NCBI GenBank assembly: GCA_019192455.1
Contig: JAHCML010000003.1
Span: 863,189-927,188, forward strand
Direction of reading: 5' to 3'
Length of the DNA stretch: 64,000 nt
Origin: Alphaproteobacteria bacterium SS10
GTDB taxonomy: Bacteria > Pseudomonadota > Alphaproteobacteria > TMED2
In this document: piece by piece, positions 28,301 to 37,456 of the stretch
Numbering within the stretch: the first letter of the stretch is position 1
Layout: every line of letters begins with the position of its first letter
The notes under the pieces: generated by a model
The model's database searches: none
Seen by the model: the letters and a program-made list of their open reading frames with translations, nothing else
What the model was told of the DNA's origin: nothing
Translations under genes and position numbers: made by a program

Positions 28301-28391
28301 CGAGGCTTATCGGCGTGGTGGTGGGCAGATCGGCCAACATGTTGAGGCGCTTACGCTTAAGCAGGGGTGCAATGGCTGGTTCAATCCCCAT
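25347..28391 (-). CDS. glnE: bifunctional glutamine synthetase adenylyltransferase/deadenylase
   Basis: Controls glutamine synthetase by attaching and removing AMP in response to PII and glutamine. The 1014 residues show the duplicated GlnE architecture. The first nucleotidyltransferase domain has Gly-Lys-Leu-Gly-Ala-Gly-Glu-Leu-Asn-Tyr-Ser-Ser-Asp-Ile-Asp near residue 215. The second has Gly-Gln-Leu-Thr-Leu-Thr-Ser-Asp-Leu-Asp near 720. The Ser-Asp-x-Asp metal ligands are intact in both halves, so both activities look functional. An alternative Met at residue 18 cannot be excluded. It diverges from the YhdP-like gene with 75 bases between starts and precedes bcp. Confidence 0.94.
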   Translation of the reverse strand: MGIEPAIAPLLKRKRLNMLADLPTTTPISLAEHPSTGGKSAWHERFEAWRTNLAELEGRDSPELVAQNALTDGLNRLCAFSPYLSQSLMQAADDGGDLLAKPLPESLEAALASAEQAVAATDDFDQASKHLRIAKNRAHLVIALGDFLELWDLTAITTALSHSADRLIQTAIRFLLRYHQAKLGIEAEHAERPELGSGLIVLGMGKLGAGELNYSSDIDLILFYDPAATKLDRFDAPVAYSRLARDLVTLLERRTADGYVFRTDLRLRPDPASTPLAVALPAAVTYYTSQALTWERAAMIKARPIIGDPGPVNHLMTMLRRWVWRAGSDLMALEDINAIKRKIDDNQARNSSDLNGFNVKLDPGGIRQIEFFAQAQQLLFAGQDPGLRIYRTLDALDRLVESGRLDAERRDQLTDAYHCLRQVEHRLQMREDQQTHSLPITDDGWVDLADSLATTPTNLKAELNQHLETVTTSYDSLFNANRTPNPGPKAIDNLAQRLTELGFDDGDRAASIVGRWQRGEIKATEAERARELLDASLDDLLQATAAMPEPDRVLNRLDDFLGQLSAGAPLFALLRNTVGLPALLAKVLGLAPAIADTLTRRPGLLESILEPGFLTQLPKRHQLELELQEQLSVSEGYEDSLDICRRWTARRRFQGALHLLNGASSHDRVAQMLAQLAELSLEALQPLVEAEFSRNHGHFQGGGLSIIAMGNLASGQLTLTSDLDLVLVYRVDPSRPESDGRRPLSPNEYWIKLASRLVTAITAPTAEGKLYDADLRLRPQGNAGPLAVSLESFAQYQSSDAWTWEHMALTRARVLTGDIDLRGKIDAILHRTLTAERDSSALKQDVADMRGRIAKQHGELSIWQLKYRRGGIIDIQFIAQYLMLLYAAQHPQILSGSTTAALTRLGEVGVLTPDVAEGLINAHRLFRRVRAHLRLITDDSGAFDPNQAPPAILEELARIILMEEVANAEQAAFDFQAAKTHLSAVIDRLPPNSTRSSAPNLASAGARQARIQIP

Positions 28392-28466
28392 CTACTAGCA
28401 GCGATGTGAGTGTCTGTGCGGGATAATTGTCGTGATCCCTGCGCGGAGGTGGCTACGATAGGGCCC

Positions 28467-31400
28467 ATGAGTAACGAGGCAGAGCCAATCGAAGAACCAG
28501 CCGAGGCGCCGGAACAGCCCAGCACGGGCCAATCCGGCCAATCCGGTAACCGCTTGTGGCGTGGTTGTCGCCGTGGCGCCATACTCTGCATGGAGGGGGC
28601 GGCCATGGTCACCGGCCTGTTGGTGATCCTCGCGGTCATCCTTGGCTGGCGCCTGTCGAATGGCCCTCTGCACTTTGATTTCCTGACCGAGGATGTGACC
28701 GAGGCGCTAAACGCCGCCGCTGACCCGTTAACGGTTGAGATCGGTGACCTCGCCATTGTCTGGGATAACAGTGAGGCTCGGCTGAAGCTGACGGCCCAGC
28801 AAATACTGGCGCGCCGGAGTGATGGTGGGCTTGCAGCCCAGATCCCCCAGGCTGAATTGGCGCTGGATATTCTGCAGCTGATACGTGGCCGCTGGGTGCT
28901 TCAGGAAATCACCCTCATTGATCCAACGATCCGGATGACCAGGTTGGCCGATGGCCGCCTGACCGTCGACCTAAGCCGCACGGCGACAGAAGTAGCCCCC
29001 TCGGTGCCACCGACACCTATCCCTGCACCAACGCCCAGCGACGATGGTCAGTCCTTAACTGCCACCACGACCAATGAGCTTGAGCAGGCGATCACCGCCT
29101 TCTTGGCAATTCTGGACGCCGGGGCCGGTGGCCGGGCATCGGTGCTCGAGGCCGTCGCGATACGGGATGGTAGCGTGTTGGTGGTCGATCAGATGGAGGA
29201 TCGGCGGCTTCGCCTCCATGGCTTGGATATCTCGGTTTTGAGAACGCTTGAGGGCTTGGCGCTGATTGGGAATGCCGAGCTGCAGCCGGACTTTGGTCGC
29301 CCATCCTTTGATGTGACCGGACGCCTCGACCTGGCGGCGGACAGCATGGATCTAAGCGGCACAATAGCCGTCGATCAGCTGCCACTCAGCATGGTGACCG
29401 AGACGGCGCGCATTCAAGCGGGCGTCGATCTCTCAAAATATACGATTGGTGAGACCCATCTGGTGGCGAGCTTGTCCTGGGATTGGCCAGCCATCACCAC
29501 AATGGGCAGTGGGATTGCTGGCCTTCGGTTGACGGTTAATCAGGAGCCGGACGAGACCCTATTCATCCCAGTTGATGAGGCGACACGTGTTCCGTTGAGT
29601 GATCTGCAGGTGGCTGTCACCTACGATCAGGATGCGGGTCGTATTGAGGTTGTCGATACTGCCGTCACAGTTGGCGAGGCAACGATTGAGCTCAGCAGTG
29701 TTGCGTTGTTGGAGGATGGGGCTTGGCAGGTTGACGCCGATATTGGCGTGCCCCTCTTGCCCGTACCGTCAACTCTTCAGCTACTGCCAGAGAAGACTGG
29801 CATTGCCGGGCTCGATTGGTCCCGCCGCAACGTACGGAGCGGTGTGATCACCGATCTTAAAGCTGACCTGTCGCTCGCCGTGCCGGTTGATGCCCCGGCG
29901 ACATTTTCAGTTGAGGATCTGACGGGCACCTTCGCCCTTGCCGATGCCACGGTTCAGTACCAATGGGCCTTACCACCCGCGACCGAGGTTGTGGGGACTG
30001 GCACCTTCAATACCGAGGCGGTGGTGCTGACCCTGCCATCTGGCCGTATCCATACCGTCCAGGCGCGCGATACCACTGTCACCATTGATGAGTTTGATGC
30101 CGAGTTCCCCAATCTTGTGGTCGATGGCTTTGCCCGTGGTCCGTTTAAAGATGTGATGACCGCGTTGAACCACCCGCGCTTTGGGTATGCTGATTTCCTC
30201 GGTCTCGATCTTGATGAGCTGGCGGGCACGGTCGATACCAAGATGCGCTTCGAACTGCCGCTCCGCGCTGGTCTGCCAGCGGAGGAGGTTGAGGTAGATG
30301 TCGATGGCAATCTTATCGGCGGTGCCACGAACGCCATCTTCGCGGATTTGCCGATCAGCAATGCCAATCTAGCCATGACCATTGATGGTGAGGGGCTTCG
30401 GGCCCGGGGGGATGTCACCGCCGGGGCCTTGCGCTTGAGCATCAGCTGGCATCAGTTCTTCAGCCTACAGCGTGCCGTTGGCACCGCCCTCGACTTCAGC
30501 GGTCGCATCACGGCCGATGAGTTGGAGGAGGCTGGGCTGCCAGTGTCATCCTATCTTGGGGGCGCTGTTGAGGTGAATGGTCGGGTAGTCGATTACAATG
30601 GCGATCACAATGGTGGCGCCACCGAGGTTCAGGCTGCCGTTGAGTTAACCGACACAACCCTAACGCTTGAGACCGCCGGTTTGGACGCAGCGCCAGCCAC
30701 CGGCAGTATTCTTGCCAATATAAAGATTGAACCGAGCGGCGGCACCGATCTTTCGAGCCTGGCCATTGATATTGATATCGAGGGTGCGGGCCCACTCTCC
30801 GTCAGTGCGGTTGGACGGGTTGAGCCAGAGGGCGACTTAGGTATTCGTGCCAATCGTATCCGTTGGGGTGTCACCGACGTGGCAGTCGCCTTTGACAAGG
30901 CGGCTAGCGGCGATTGGGATCTCACGGTTGAAGGGCCAACCCTAGACTTGCGCCCCTTCCTCGGGGATGCCGAAGAAGCTGCAGAGGAAGCCCCGGTGCC
31001 GGATGGCGCGCGCGCCGGTTGGATGGATGGCGGTGGTGGTGATTGGGTGTCCGATGATGGCCATCGGCGCACCATTATCTACGCCGTTGAGCGTGTGTTG
31101 ATGGAAGAGGGCGTGGTCTGGCAAGAGCTGCGCGGACAAACCGAGCTCGCCCCGCAAAGTTGGCCATCCGTCCTGATCCAGGGTGATGTGGGTGGTTCAC
31201 CGGTCACGATTGAGATGTCCGGTGATCGTCAGCAGCCCCTAGAACTCACCATCGATATTGGTGATCTGGGTGGTGTTTTGGCTGCCTATGATTCCGGTGT
31301 GCCTGTCCGTGGTGGTCGGCTTCGCTTTGATGGCACTGGTGAACCATGGTCACGCTCTGCCTTGGTGTTAGATGGTGCTGTGGCGTTGGAAGACTTCCGT

Positions 31401-31907
31401 CTGGCCGACACCCCAGCGCTGGCACAGACGGTGACCGTGTTGACCGAAGAGGGGCTGGTTAGCCTCGATCCCAATGCAGGCTTTGGCTTTGACCGGTTTG
31501 AGGCCGAGTTGCTGTTCAAGGATGGCAAGCTGCAGGTCAGTGATGGCCGAGCACGGGGTGGGCAGTTTGGCTTTACCCTTGATGGTCTCGTCGACCTTGA
31601 TGCCCAGACCCTAGACCTGAATGGGACCCTGGTACCGGTCTATACGCTGAACAGCTTTATTGGTGCGATCCCTCTAATCGGCACCTTGCTGACCGGTGGG
31701 GATGGTGAGGGGTTGTTTGCCGCCAGCTATACCGTTGATGGCCCGTTTGATAACACCGATCTCAGCATTAATCCGCTCTCGGCCCTGGCACCTGGCATCA
31801 TCAGAACGCTGCTGTTCAGCCCCGAGGACCCAACCATTGAGGGGGCGTCAGGCGATCAGCAGGAAGCGCTGGCGCCACCACCGGGAATGGTCGATCATGG
31901 CGGCTGA
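28467..31907 (+). CDS. giant YhdP/AsmA-like envelope protein (DUF3971)
   Basis: A 1146-residue protein with one transmembrane helix at about residues 48-70 and a huge periplasmic beta-rich region. The opening segment resembles the DUF3971 start of YhdP/TamB/AsmA-like proteins. The C-terminus has the AsmA_2-like block with Gly-x-Phe-x-Leu-Asp-Gly-x-Val-Asp-Leu and Leu-Asn-Gly-Thr-Leu-Val-Pro. The family forms bridge-like grooves that move phospholipids between inner and outer membrane. A Pro-rich linker sits near 185-200. ATG 28467 is used; GTG 28449 is a close alternative. Confidence 0.85.
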   Translation: MSNEAEPIEEPAEAPEQPSTGQSGQSGNRLWRGCRRGAILCMEGAAMVTGLLVILAVILGWRLSNGPLHFDFLTEDVTEALNAAADPLTVEIGDLAIVWDNSEARLKLTAQQILARRSDGGLAAQIPQAELALDILQLIRGRWVLQEITLIDPTIRMTRLADGRLTVDLSRTATEVAPSVPPTPIPAPTPSDDGQSLTATTTNELEQAITAFLAILDAGAGGRASVLEAVAIRDGSVLVVDQMEDRRLRLHGLDISVLRTLEGLALIGNAELQPDFGRPSFDVTGRLDLAADSMDLSGTIAVDQLPLSMVTETARIQAGVDLSKYTIGETHLVASLSWDWPAITTMGSGIAGLRLTVNQEPDETLFIPVDEATRVPLSDLQVAVTYDQDAGRIEVVDTAVTVGEATIELSSVALLEDGAWQVDADIGVPLLPVPSTLQLLPEKTGIAGLDWSRRNVRSGVITDLKADLSLAVPVDAPATFSVEDLTGTFALADATVQYQWALPPATEVVGTGTFNTEAVVLTLPSGRIHTVQARDTTVTIDEFDAEFPNLVVDGFARGPFKDVMTALNHPRFGYADFLGLDLDELAGTVDTKMRFELPLRAGLPAEEVEVDVDGNLIGGATNAIFADLPISNANLAMTIDGEGLRARGDVTAGALRLSISWHQFFSLQRAVGTALDFSGRITADELEEAGLPVSSYLGGAVEVNGRVVDYNGDHNGGATEVQAAVELTDTTLTLETAGLDAAPATGSILANIKIEPSGGTDLSSLAIDIDIEGAGPLSVSAVGRVEPEGDLGIRANRIRWGVTDVAVAFDKAASGDWDLTVEGPTLDLRPFLGDAEEAAEEAPVPDGARAGWMDGGGGDWVSDDGHRRTIIYAVERVLMEEGVVWQELRGQTELAPQSWPSVLIQGDVGGSPVTIEMSGDRQQPLELTIDIGDLGGVLAAYDSGVPVRGGRLRFDGTGEPWSRSALVLDGAVALEDFRLADTPALAQTVTVLTEEGLVSLDPNAGFGFDRFEAELLFKDGKLQVSDGRARGGQFGFTLDGLVDLDAQTLDLNGTLVPVYTLNSFIGAIPLIGTLLTGGDGEGLFAASYTVDGPFDNTDLSINPLSALAPGIIRTLLFSPEDPTIEGASGDQQEALAPPPGMVDHGG

Positions 31908-31963
31908 CCGCTAATCACCGACGAACACCTCACTGCAACGAGACTGAAACGAGAGTTGATGCG

Positions 31964-32905
31964 ATGACCGCTGCGTCTTGGCCTGCCATCCCCTATGACC
32001 GGTTTCAGACGACCGGCCAAAGCTTGCACATGTGGTTACAGATCGTTGGTAAGTTCCGACTGCTGCTAACCCCATGGATCAACCATTCCTGGCATGCCGT
32101 GTTCTACGTTAATGAGCGCGGGCTCAGTACCGGGCCGATCCCGGGCGACGGGGTTCAGTATGTGGGGCAGTTCGATTTTATCGATCACCGATTTGAGCTG
32201 CGTTCCTCCACCGGTCAATCGATCGGCTTCCGGCTGGAGCCCATGCCAGTTGCTGAGTTCTATCGACAGTTTATTGGGGCGGTAGAGGGTCTAGGGGCAC
32301 CCAGTAACATTCACCACGCGCCGAATGAGGTGCCGGAGCCGGTACCCTTCCGTGATCAGACGGCACCTGGTGCCTACGACCCCATGGCCGCTCATGATTT
32401 CTGGCAGGCATTGATCCGCATTGATGCGGTGTTCAGCCATTTCCGCACGAGCTTCCTCGGCAAGGTCAGCCCGTCGCATTTCTTCTGGGGTAGCTTTGAT
32501 CTGGCGGTCACTCGGTTCTCGGGTCGATCAGCGCCGCTGCATCCTGGGGGCTTTCCGGCCTTGCCGGATCCGATCACCCAGGAGGCCTATTCCCATGAGG
32601 TAAGCTCAGCCGGGTTTTGGCCTGGCGGTGGTGGTGTGGATGGGGCGTGCTTCTATTCCTACGCCTATCCGGTGCCCGCGGGCTTTGATACCGCGAAGGT
32701 CGAGCCAGCGGCCGCCTATTTCCATGAGAGCCTGGGCGAATTTGTCCTGCCCTATGCTGCTGTCCGGGAGGCTGATGATCCCGCTGCCATGCTGATGGCG
32801 TTCCTGCGGTCGACCTACAACGCTGCCGCTGATCTCGGTGACTGGGATCGGGACAGCCTCGATGCTCCACTTGGCGAGCGAAGGGTGCCGCGCGCGGTTA
32901 CTTGA
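31964..32905 (+). CDS. DUF5996 family protein
   Basis: A 313-residue soluble protein whose opening (Trp-Pro-x-Ile-Pro-Tyr-x-x-Phe-x-x-Thr, then Leu-His-Met-Trp-x-Gln-Ile-Val-Gly-Lys) and middle His-Phe-Phe-Trp-Gly-Ser-Phe-Asp-Leu-Ala-Val-Thr-Arg-Phe-Ser-Gly-Arg are characteristic of DUF5996. No function is established for the family. It follows the YhdP-like gene after 56 bases and may be co-transcribed. The 3' end overlaps the convergent pirin gene by 8 bases. Confidence 0.8.
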   Translation: MTAASWPAIPYDRFQTTGQSLHMWLQIVGKFRLLLTPWINHSWHAVFYVNERGLSTGPIPGDGVQYVGQFDFIDHRFELRSSTGQSIGFRLEPMPVAEFYRQFIGAVEGLGAPSNIHHAPNEVPEPVPFRDQTAPGAYDPMAAHDFWQALIRIDAVFSHFRTSFLGKVSPSHFFWGSFDLAVTRFSGRSAPLHPGGFPALPDPITQEAYSHEVSSAGFWPGGGGVDGACFYSYAYPVPAGFDTAKVEPAAAYFHESLGEFVLPYAAVREADDPAAMLMAFLRSTYNAAADLGDWDRDSLDAPLGERRVPRAVT

Positions 32906-33590
32906 GGTCGAAGAATAAGAGCTCAATATCGCTGACGGCCTCAATCGGCCAATCGGCGGGGCCCTCGAACTCAAGCCCATCACCGGCGACCAGTCGCTCA
33001 TCACCGATTTTAGCGATGCCATCGACCACCTGAATAAACCCGCCATGCCCGGCAGGGATCGGGCGTTGTGCCGTTTGGCCATCGCTTAAAGCCAGACGGT
33101 GCAAGGTCATGTCTTGGCCGATGGTCACACCTGGCTGGCTCTCATCGGGGCTGGCCAGTAACTGCCAGCCGTCCTCTGGCGCGGGGAGGGCCGTTTGCTT
33201 ATAGCCAGGTGCCGTGCCGCGCTCTTTGGGTAAAACCCAAATCTGGAGGAAGTGAACGGGATCGGTTTGGGAGGCATTCATCTCGGAATGGGTGATGCCG
33301 CTGCCCGCCGACATGCGCTGGATTTCACCCGGCTTGATGATAGAGCCATTGCCGAGGGAATCCTCATGCCGCAAGGCGCCATCGATCACATAGGTGATGA
33401 TCTCCATATCCGCATGTTTGTGAGAGCCGAAACCAGCGCCGGGGATCACATGATCCTCATTGATTACCCGAAGGCTTCGGAAACCCATCCGGCTTGGGTC
33501 ACTGAACCCACCGAATGAGAAGGTGTGGCGGCTGTCCAACCAGCCGGTCTTGGTATGGCCGCGAAGGTCACGTTCATGCAGGCGGTTCAT
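32898..33590 (-). CDS. pirin family protein (cupin)
   Basis: A 230-residue bicupin starting Met-Asn-Arg, with the pirin hallmarks His-Lys-His-Ala-Asp-Met-Glu (metal ligands) and Ser-Ala-Gly-Ser-Gly-Ile-x-His-Ser-Glu. Some bacterial pirins (YhhW type) are quercetin dioxygenases; others modulate metabolism. It starts 4 bases after the CPA2 antiporter stop, so the two form one operon. The final residues carry Asp-Ile-Glu-Leu-Leu-Phe-Phe-Asp-Leu, normal for the family. Confidence 0.9.
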   Translation of the reverse strand: MNRLHERDLRGHTKTGWLDSRHTFSFGGFSDPSRMGFRSLRVINEDHVIPGAGFGSHKHADMEIITYVIDGALRHEDSLGNGSIIKPGEIQRMSAGSGITHSEMNASQTDPVHFLQIWVLPKERGTAPGYKQTALPAPEDGWQLLASPDESQPGVTIGQDMTLHRLALSDGQTAQRPIPAGHGGFIQVVDGIAKIGDERLVAGDGLEFEGPADWPIEAVSDIELLFFDLK

Positions 33591-33593
33591 GGG

Positions 33594-35336
33594 TTAAGCC
33601 TCTTTGGGATCGCTGACATCCGGCCCTTCTTGGTTCAGTCGGTTGCGGAGGTCCTCGGCATCATTACGCCGCAGCTGTTCGATGATTTCATCGGCCTCAA
33701 GCTCTGAGCTTCCGAGGCCCCGTAAGGCTGCGTGACCGAGGGCAAAGCCAGCCTCTTGGGTTTCCAGCACGACGAAATCAGCATGACGTCGGCGCAGCCG
33801 TACCTCATGGGTCCGGTTGTAGGCCCGCACCAGGGTTTTTGCCTGCGGGAAGTGGCGCTGCACGATCTCCAGCTGGTGATCGACGGCGGCCATATTGTTG
33901 GAACAGATGACGATGATTGAGGCATGGGCCGCCCCGGCCGCCTGCAGAACCTCGCGCCGACCGCCTTCACCGAAATAGACAATGGCGCCGGAGCCGCGGG
34001 CACGGACCACGCGACGTGGATCATTGTCGATCATGGTAACCGGGATGTCCTGGGCCATCAGTGCCTCGGCAGCGACCTGGCCAACCCGGCCAAAGCCGAT
34101 GATCAGCCCGCGTGCATGGCCAGGCTCGCCATTCTCTGGCGCGTCGTCTTCCGCTGTCAGGCTGCGGTTTGCCAGCTTCATCAAGAACCGCTCAATCAGC
34201 GGGGAGACCATCATGGATAGGGTGATGATCACGACCACCAGAGAGCCGAGCTGGGATGACAGCAAGCCGCTTAATGTGGCGGCGGAGAACAGGACAAACC
34301 CGAACTCACCATGTTGGGAGAGGGTGGCCGCCACCTTCAATGCGGCCTTATGGTCGCTGCCAAACAAGCGGCCAGCGATATAGACGCCGGTGATCTTAAG
34401 GCCGACGGTTATCGGCAGGGCGATCGCAATTGTCAGGATGTTGGCAATTACCGCATCCAGGTTTAGCGACAGGCCAATGGCCATGAAGAACAGGCCGAGG
34501 AACAGGCCCCGAAACGGCTCAATATCTGCCTCTAGCTCATGCCGATAAGACGATTCTGCCAGCATCACGCCAGCGATAAAGGCGCCCATGGCATAGGACA
34601 GGCCAACCATATCCATTAGCAGGGCGGCACCAATGACCACGCCAAGGGCGCTGGCGGTCATGATCTCCGGTGTTCTGGCCTGCGCCAGTCGGCGGAACAT
34701 CGGGTCCAACCCATAGCGGCCAATTAGGACCAGCAAGACAATCGCCAGCACGCCGAGAATGACCGAGGTGGTAGCCTCAACTGGGTCGCCGGTTGAGCCG
34801 CCTGCCGATAGCAACTGCACCATCAACAGCAACGGCACGATGGCCATATCCTCAAATAGGAGGATTGATAGAGCCGAGCGCCCGGTTGGTGTGCCGCGCT
34901 GACCCTTCTCATCCAAACCCTGCATGACCAACGCGGTTGAGGAGAGGGCGAGACCCAAGGCCACGGTGATCGCAACCTTGGGCTCAAGGCCATAAAGTGT
35001 GGCTGGAACGAATAAGAGGGCACCGCAGATCATGACCTGCATGAAGCCCCGGCCAAAAATCTCTTTGCGCATCCCCCAAAGGTGATCGGGCCGAAGCTCA
35101 AGACCGATAACGAAGAGGAACAACACCACTCCAAACTCGGCGAAGTGGAGCAATTCCTCAGGGTGCTTAGAGTAGCTGAGCGTTAGCAGCGCGCCGGCGC
35201 AAATCCCGGCGGCGAGATATCCAATAATTCGCCCGAAACCGAGCTTCTTAACCAGTGGGACCCAGATACAGGCGAGCACGATGAGGCTAAGCGCCTCGGC
35301 AAAGTGCCACTCCAACGGATCGAAATTGAATTCCAT
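33594..35336 (-). CDS. CPA2 monovalent cation:proton antiporter (KefB/KefC type)
   Basis: A 580-residue inner-membrane transporter with about twelve helices in residues 1-390, then a cytoplasmic RCK/TrkA-N domain starting with Gly-Phe-Gly-Arg-Val-Gly-Gln near 418. Kef systems exchange K+ for H+ and are gated by glutathione adducts; the sequence fits this family but does not prove gating. The soluble Kef ancillary flavoprotein (KefF/KefG) is not adjacent; instead a pirin gene follows after a 3-base gap. It diverges from the GYF-RDD gene. Confidence 0.88.
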   Translation of the reverse strand: MEFNFDPLEWHFAEALSLIVLACIWVPLVKKLGFGRIIGYLAAGICAGALLTLSYSKHPEELLHFAEFGVVLFLFVIGLELRPDHLWGMRKEIFGRGFMQVMICGALLFVPATLYGLEPKVAITVALGLALSSTALVMQGLDEKGQRGTPTGRSALSILLFEDMAIVPLLLMVQLLSAGGSTGDPVEATTSVILGVLAIVLLVLIGRYGLDPMFRRLAQARTPEIMTASALGVVIGAALLMDMVGLSYAMGAFIAGVMLAESSYRHELEADIEPFRGLFLGLFFMAIGLSLNLDAVIANILTIAIALPITVGLKITGVYIAGRLFGSDHKAALKVAATLSQHGEFGFVLFSAATLSGLLSSQLGSLVVVIITLSMMVSPLIERFLMKLANRSLTAEDDAPENGEPGHARGLIIGFGRVGQVAAEALMAQDIPVTMIDNDPRRVVRARGSGAIVYFGEGGRREVLQAAGAAHASIIVICSNNMAAVDHQLEIVQRHFPQAKTLVRAYNRTHEVRLRRRHADFVVLETQEAGFALGHAALRGLGSSELEADEIIEQLRRNDAEDLRNRLNQEGPDVSDPKEA

Positions 35337-35382
35337 TCAGTACTCGTATCGCCGATTGCCGGTCTGATTGCTGGGGGATACC

Positions 35383-36045
35383 ATGCCCGAACGCAGGGAT
35401 ACTCCATTGAGTTGGATCAAAGAAGTGGCAGATTGGTTTTATCAACACCGGGGTGAGGCTATTGGGCCCGTTGAAGGGTCAGAGATTGCCTCAATGCTCG
35501 ACAGTGGCGCGATCGGCGACACCACGCTGATCCGCTCTGCTGCGAGTGATAAGTGGATGGAGGCGTGGGAGGTTGACCACGCCAAGCTGATGTCCGCCAC
35601 CCTCGATGACCGGCATGAGGAAGGGTATGTCACCCCGGCCACCGCCTGGCGCCGGATTGTCGCCTATGTGTTGGATGCTTTTATCATCAATATCTTAGCG
35701 ACCGTTTCTGCCTATGCCCTTGGCATCTTCGATGGGGCTGAGGGGGATTTCGGCGAGCAGATGACCACCAGCTTCCTGTTCGCGCTAATGGTCTCATGCC
35801 TCTACTACGGCGCAACCATTGGCAGCCACCTGCAAGCGACAGTTGGTAAGCGGGCCATGGGCTTGCGGGTGATCCGTACCACCGGGGCGCCAGTTGGATA
35901 TATTCGGGGTGGGATGCGGCCGATCCTCTACCTCGTCTCGGGCATTCCATTGCTGATCGGCTTCATCATGGCGTTCTTCCATAATGAGCGCGCAACGCTG
36001 CATGACCATATCCTGGGCACGCGCATGATCCTTGTTGATCATTAG
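35383..36045 (+). CDS. GYF_2 domain-RDD family membrane protein
   Basis: A 220-residue protein. Residues about 18-70 form a GYF_2-like domain (Trp-Phe-Tyr-x-x-x-Gly-Glu-x-x-Gly-Pro-Val, and a later Trp-Met-Glu-Ala-Trp), a peptide-recognition fold. Residues about 80-215 are an RDD domain with three hydrophobic segments and the conserved Arg-Arg, Asp and Gly-Lys-Arg-x-x-Gly-Leu-Arg-Val elements. RDD proteins are linked to ion exchange and membrane stress, but the activity is unproven. ATG 35383 has GGGGGA five bases upstream. Confidence 0.82.
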   Translation: MPERRDTPLSWIKEVADWFYQHRGEAIGPVEGSEIASMLDSGAIGDTTLIRSAASDKWMEAWEVDHAKLMSATLDDRHEEGYVTPATAWRRIVAYVLDAFIINILATVSAYALGIFDGAEGDFGEQMTTSFLFALMVSCLYYGATIGSHLQATVGKRAMGLRVIRTTGAPVGYIRGGMRPILYLVSGIPLLIGFIMAFFHNERATLHDHILGTRMILVDH

Positions 36046-36070
36046 GCCCAGGGCTTTTGGGTTTCTGCGG

Positions 36071-37324
36071 TTAGGCAGCCACCACGCGCACATGCTTTTT
36101 CTTCCCGGCGGATAGCTGCGCTTGGCCATCGGCATCCAGCTCGGCGCTGGTCACAGTTGCATCCTGATCTTTCACCTGGTCGCCGTTTACCCGGGCGCCG
36201 CCACCTTTGATCAAACGGCGTGCTTCACCCTTAGAGGCGGTAAGGCCAGCCTCAACCAGCAGATCAATGAGGCTGATGCCACCATCAAGGCGATCCTTGG
36301 CGATATCGAGGGTTGGGATATCGGTGCCCAGATTGCCCTGCTCAAAGGTTTGCCGTGCCGTTTCAGCCGCCTGATTGGCGGCCTCATCGCCGTGGCAGAG
36401 GCGAGTTGCCTCAAAGGCCAGGACCTTCTTGGCCTCATTGATCTCCTGTCCCTCAAGCCGTGATAGGCGGTCAATTTCATCAAGTGGCAGTTCGGTGAAC
36501 AGCTTCATGAACCGGGCAACATCCGCATCCTCGGTATTGCGCCAGTATTGGTAGTAGTCATAAGCGCTCAGCCGGTCCTCATTGAGCCAGATGGCACCCG
36601 CGGCGGTCTTGCCCATCTTGGCACCGGATGAGGTGGTGAGCAGCGGCGTGGTCAGCCCATAGAGGGACATACCCTGCATCCGGCGGCCAAGTTCGACGCC
36701 GTTTACGATGTTGCCCCATTGGTCAGAGCCACCCATCTGCAGGGCAACGCCGTGACGCTTATTTAGCTCAACGAAGTCATAGGCCTGCAGGATCATGTAG
36801 TTGAATTCGAGGAAGGTGAGGGGCTGCTCCCGTTCCAGGCGCAGCTTCACACTATCGAAGGTCAGCATCCGATTGATGGTGAAGTGCCGCCCAACCTCAC
36901 GTAGCAGGGGGATATAGGCGAGTTCATCCAGCCAATCCGCATTGTTGACCACCACAGCATCGGTTGGGCCATCACCGAAGGTCAGAAACTTCTCAAACAC
37001 CCGCCGGATACCGGCGATGTTCTCGTTAATCTTGTCATCGGTCAGCAGTTGCCGCGCTTCATCCTTGCCGGAGGGGTCGCCAATCTTGGTCGTACCGCCA
37101 CCCATTAGGACGATGGGCTTATGGCCACTCTTCTGCAGGTGGCGCAGCATCATAATCGGTAGGAGGGAGCCCGCATGCAGGCTGTCCGCCGTCGCATCAA
37201 AGCCGATATAGGCGGGAATGACCTGGTTTTGCGCCAGATCGTCTAACGCCTTGGCATCGGTGCATTGGTGGATAAAGCCACGACCCTCAAGGGTCTGCAG
37301 AAAGTCTGATTTATACGTCGACAT
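36071..37324 (-). CDS. tyrS: tyrosyl-tRNA synthetase
   Basis: A class Ic aminoacyl-tRNA synthetase of 417 residues. The HIGH motif is His-Ala-Gly-Ser at 50-53 and the KMSKS motif is Lys-Met-Gly-Lys-Thr near 235. The C-terminal 65 residues form an S4-like RNA-binding domain. ATG 37324 gives Met-Ser-Thr-Tyr; the longer frame to 37435 has no family similarity. It diverges from anmK with 132 bases between starts, a common alphaproteobacterial pairing. Confidence 0.96.
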   Translation of the reverse strand: MSTYKSDFLQTLEGRGFIHQCTDAKALDDLAQNQVIPAYIGFDATADSLHAGSLLPIMMLRHLQKSGHKPIVLMGGGTTKIGDPSGKDEARQLLTDDKINENIAGIRRVFEKFLTFGDGPTDAVVVNNADWLDELAYIPLLREVGRHFTINRMLTFDSVKLRLEREQPLTFLEFNYMILQAYDFVELNKRHGVALQMGGSDQWGNIVNGVELGRRMQGMSLYGLTTPLLTTSSGAKMGKTAAGAIWLNEDRLSAYDYYQYWRNTEDADVARFMKLFTELPLDEIDRLSRLEGQEINEAKKVLAFEATRLCHGDEAANQAAETARQTFEQGNLGTDIPTLDIAKDRLDGGISLIDLLVEAGLTASKGEARRLIKGGGARVNGDQVKDQDATVTSAELDADGQAQLSAGKKKHVRVVAA

Positions 37325-37456
37325 TGCGGGCAAATATGGTTGGATAAGCGGGTCAGTTTTTAGCGCCGGAATGTTGTAGGCGCTGCAAGCGACGGCGACA
37401 ACCGCCGAACGAGCATCACACGCTTGCAGGTGCACTCATAAAGGGGGCAGCTGTTG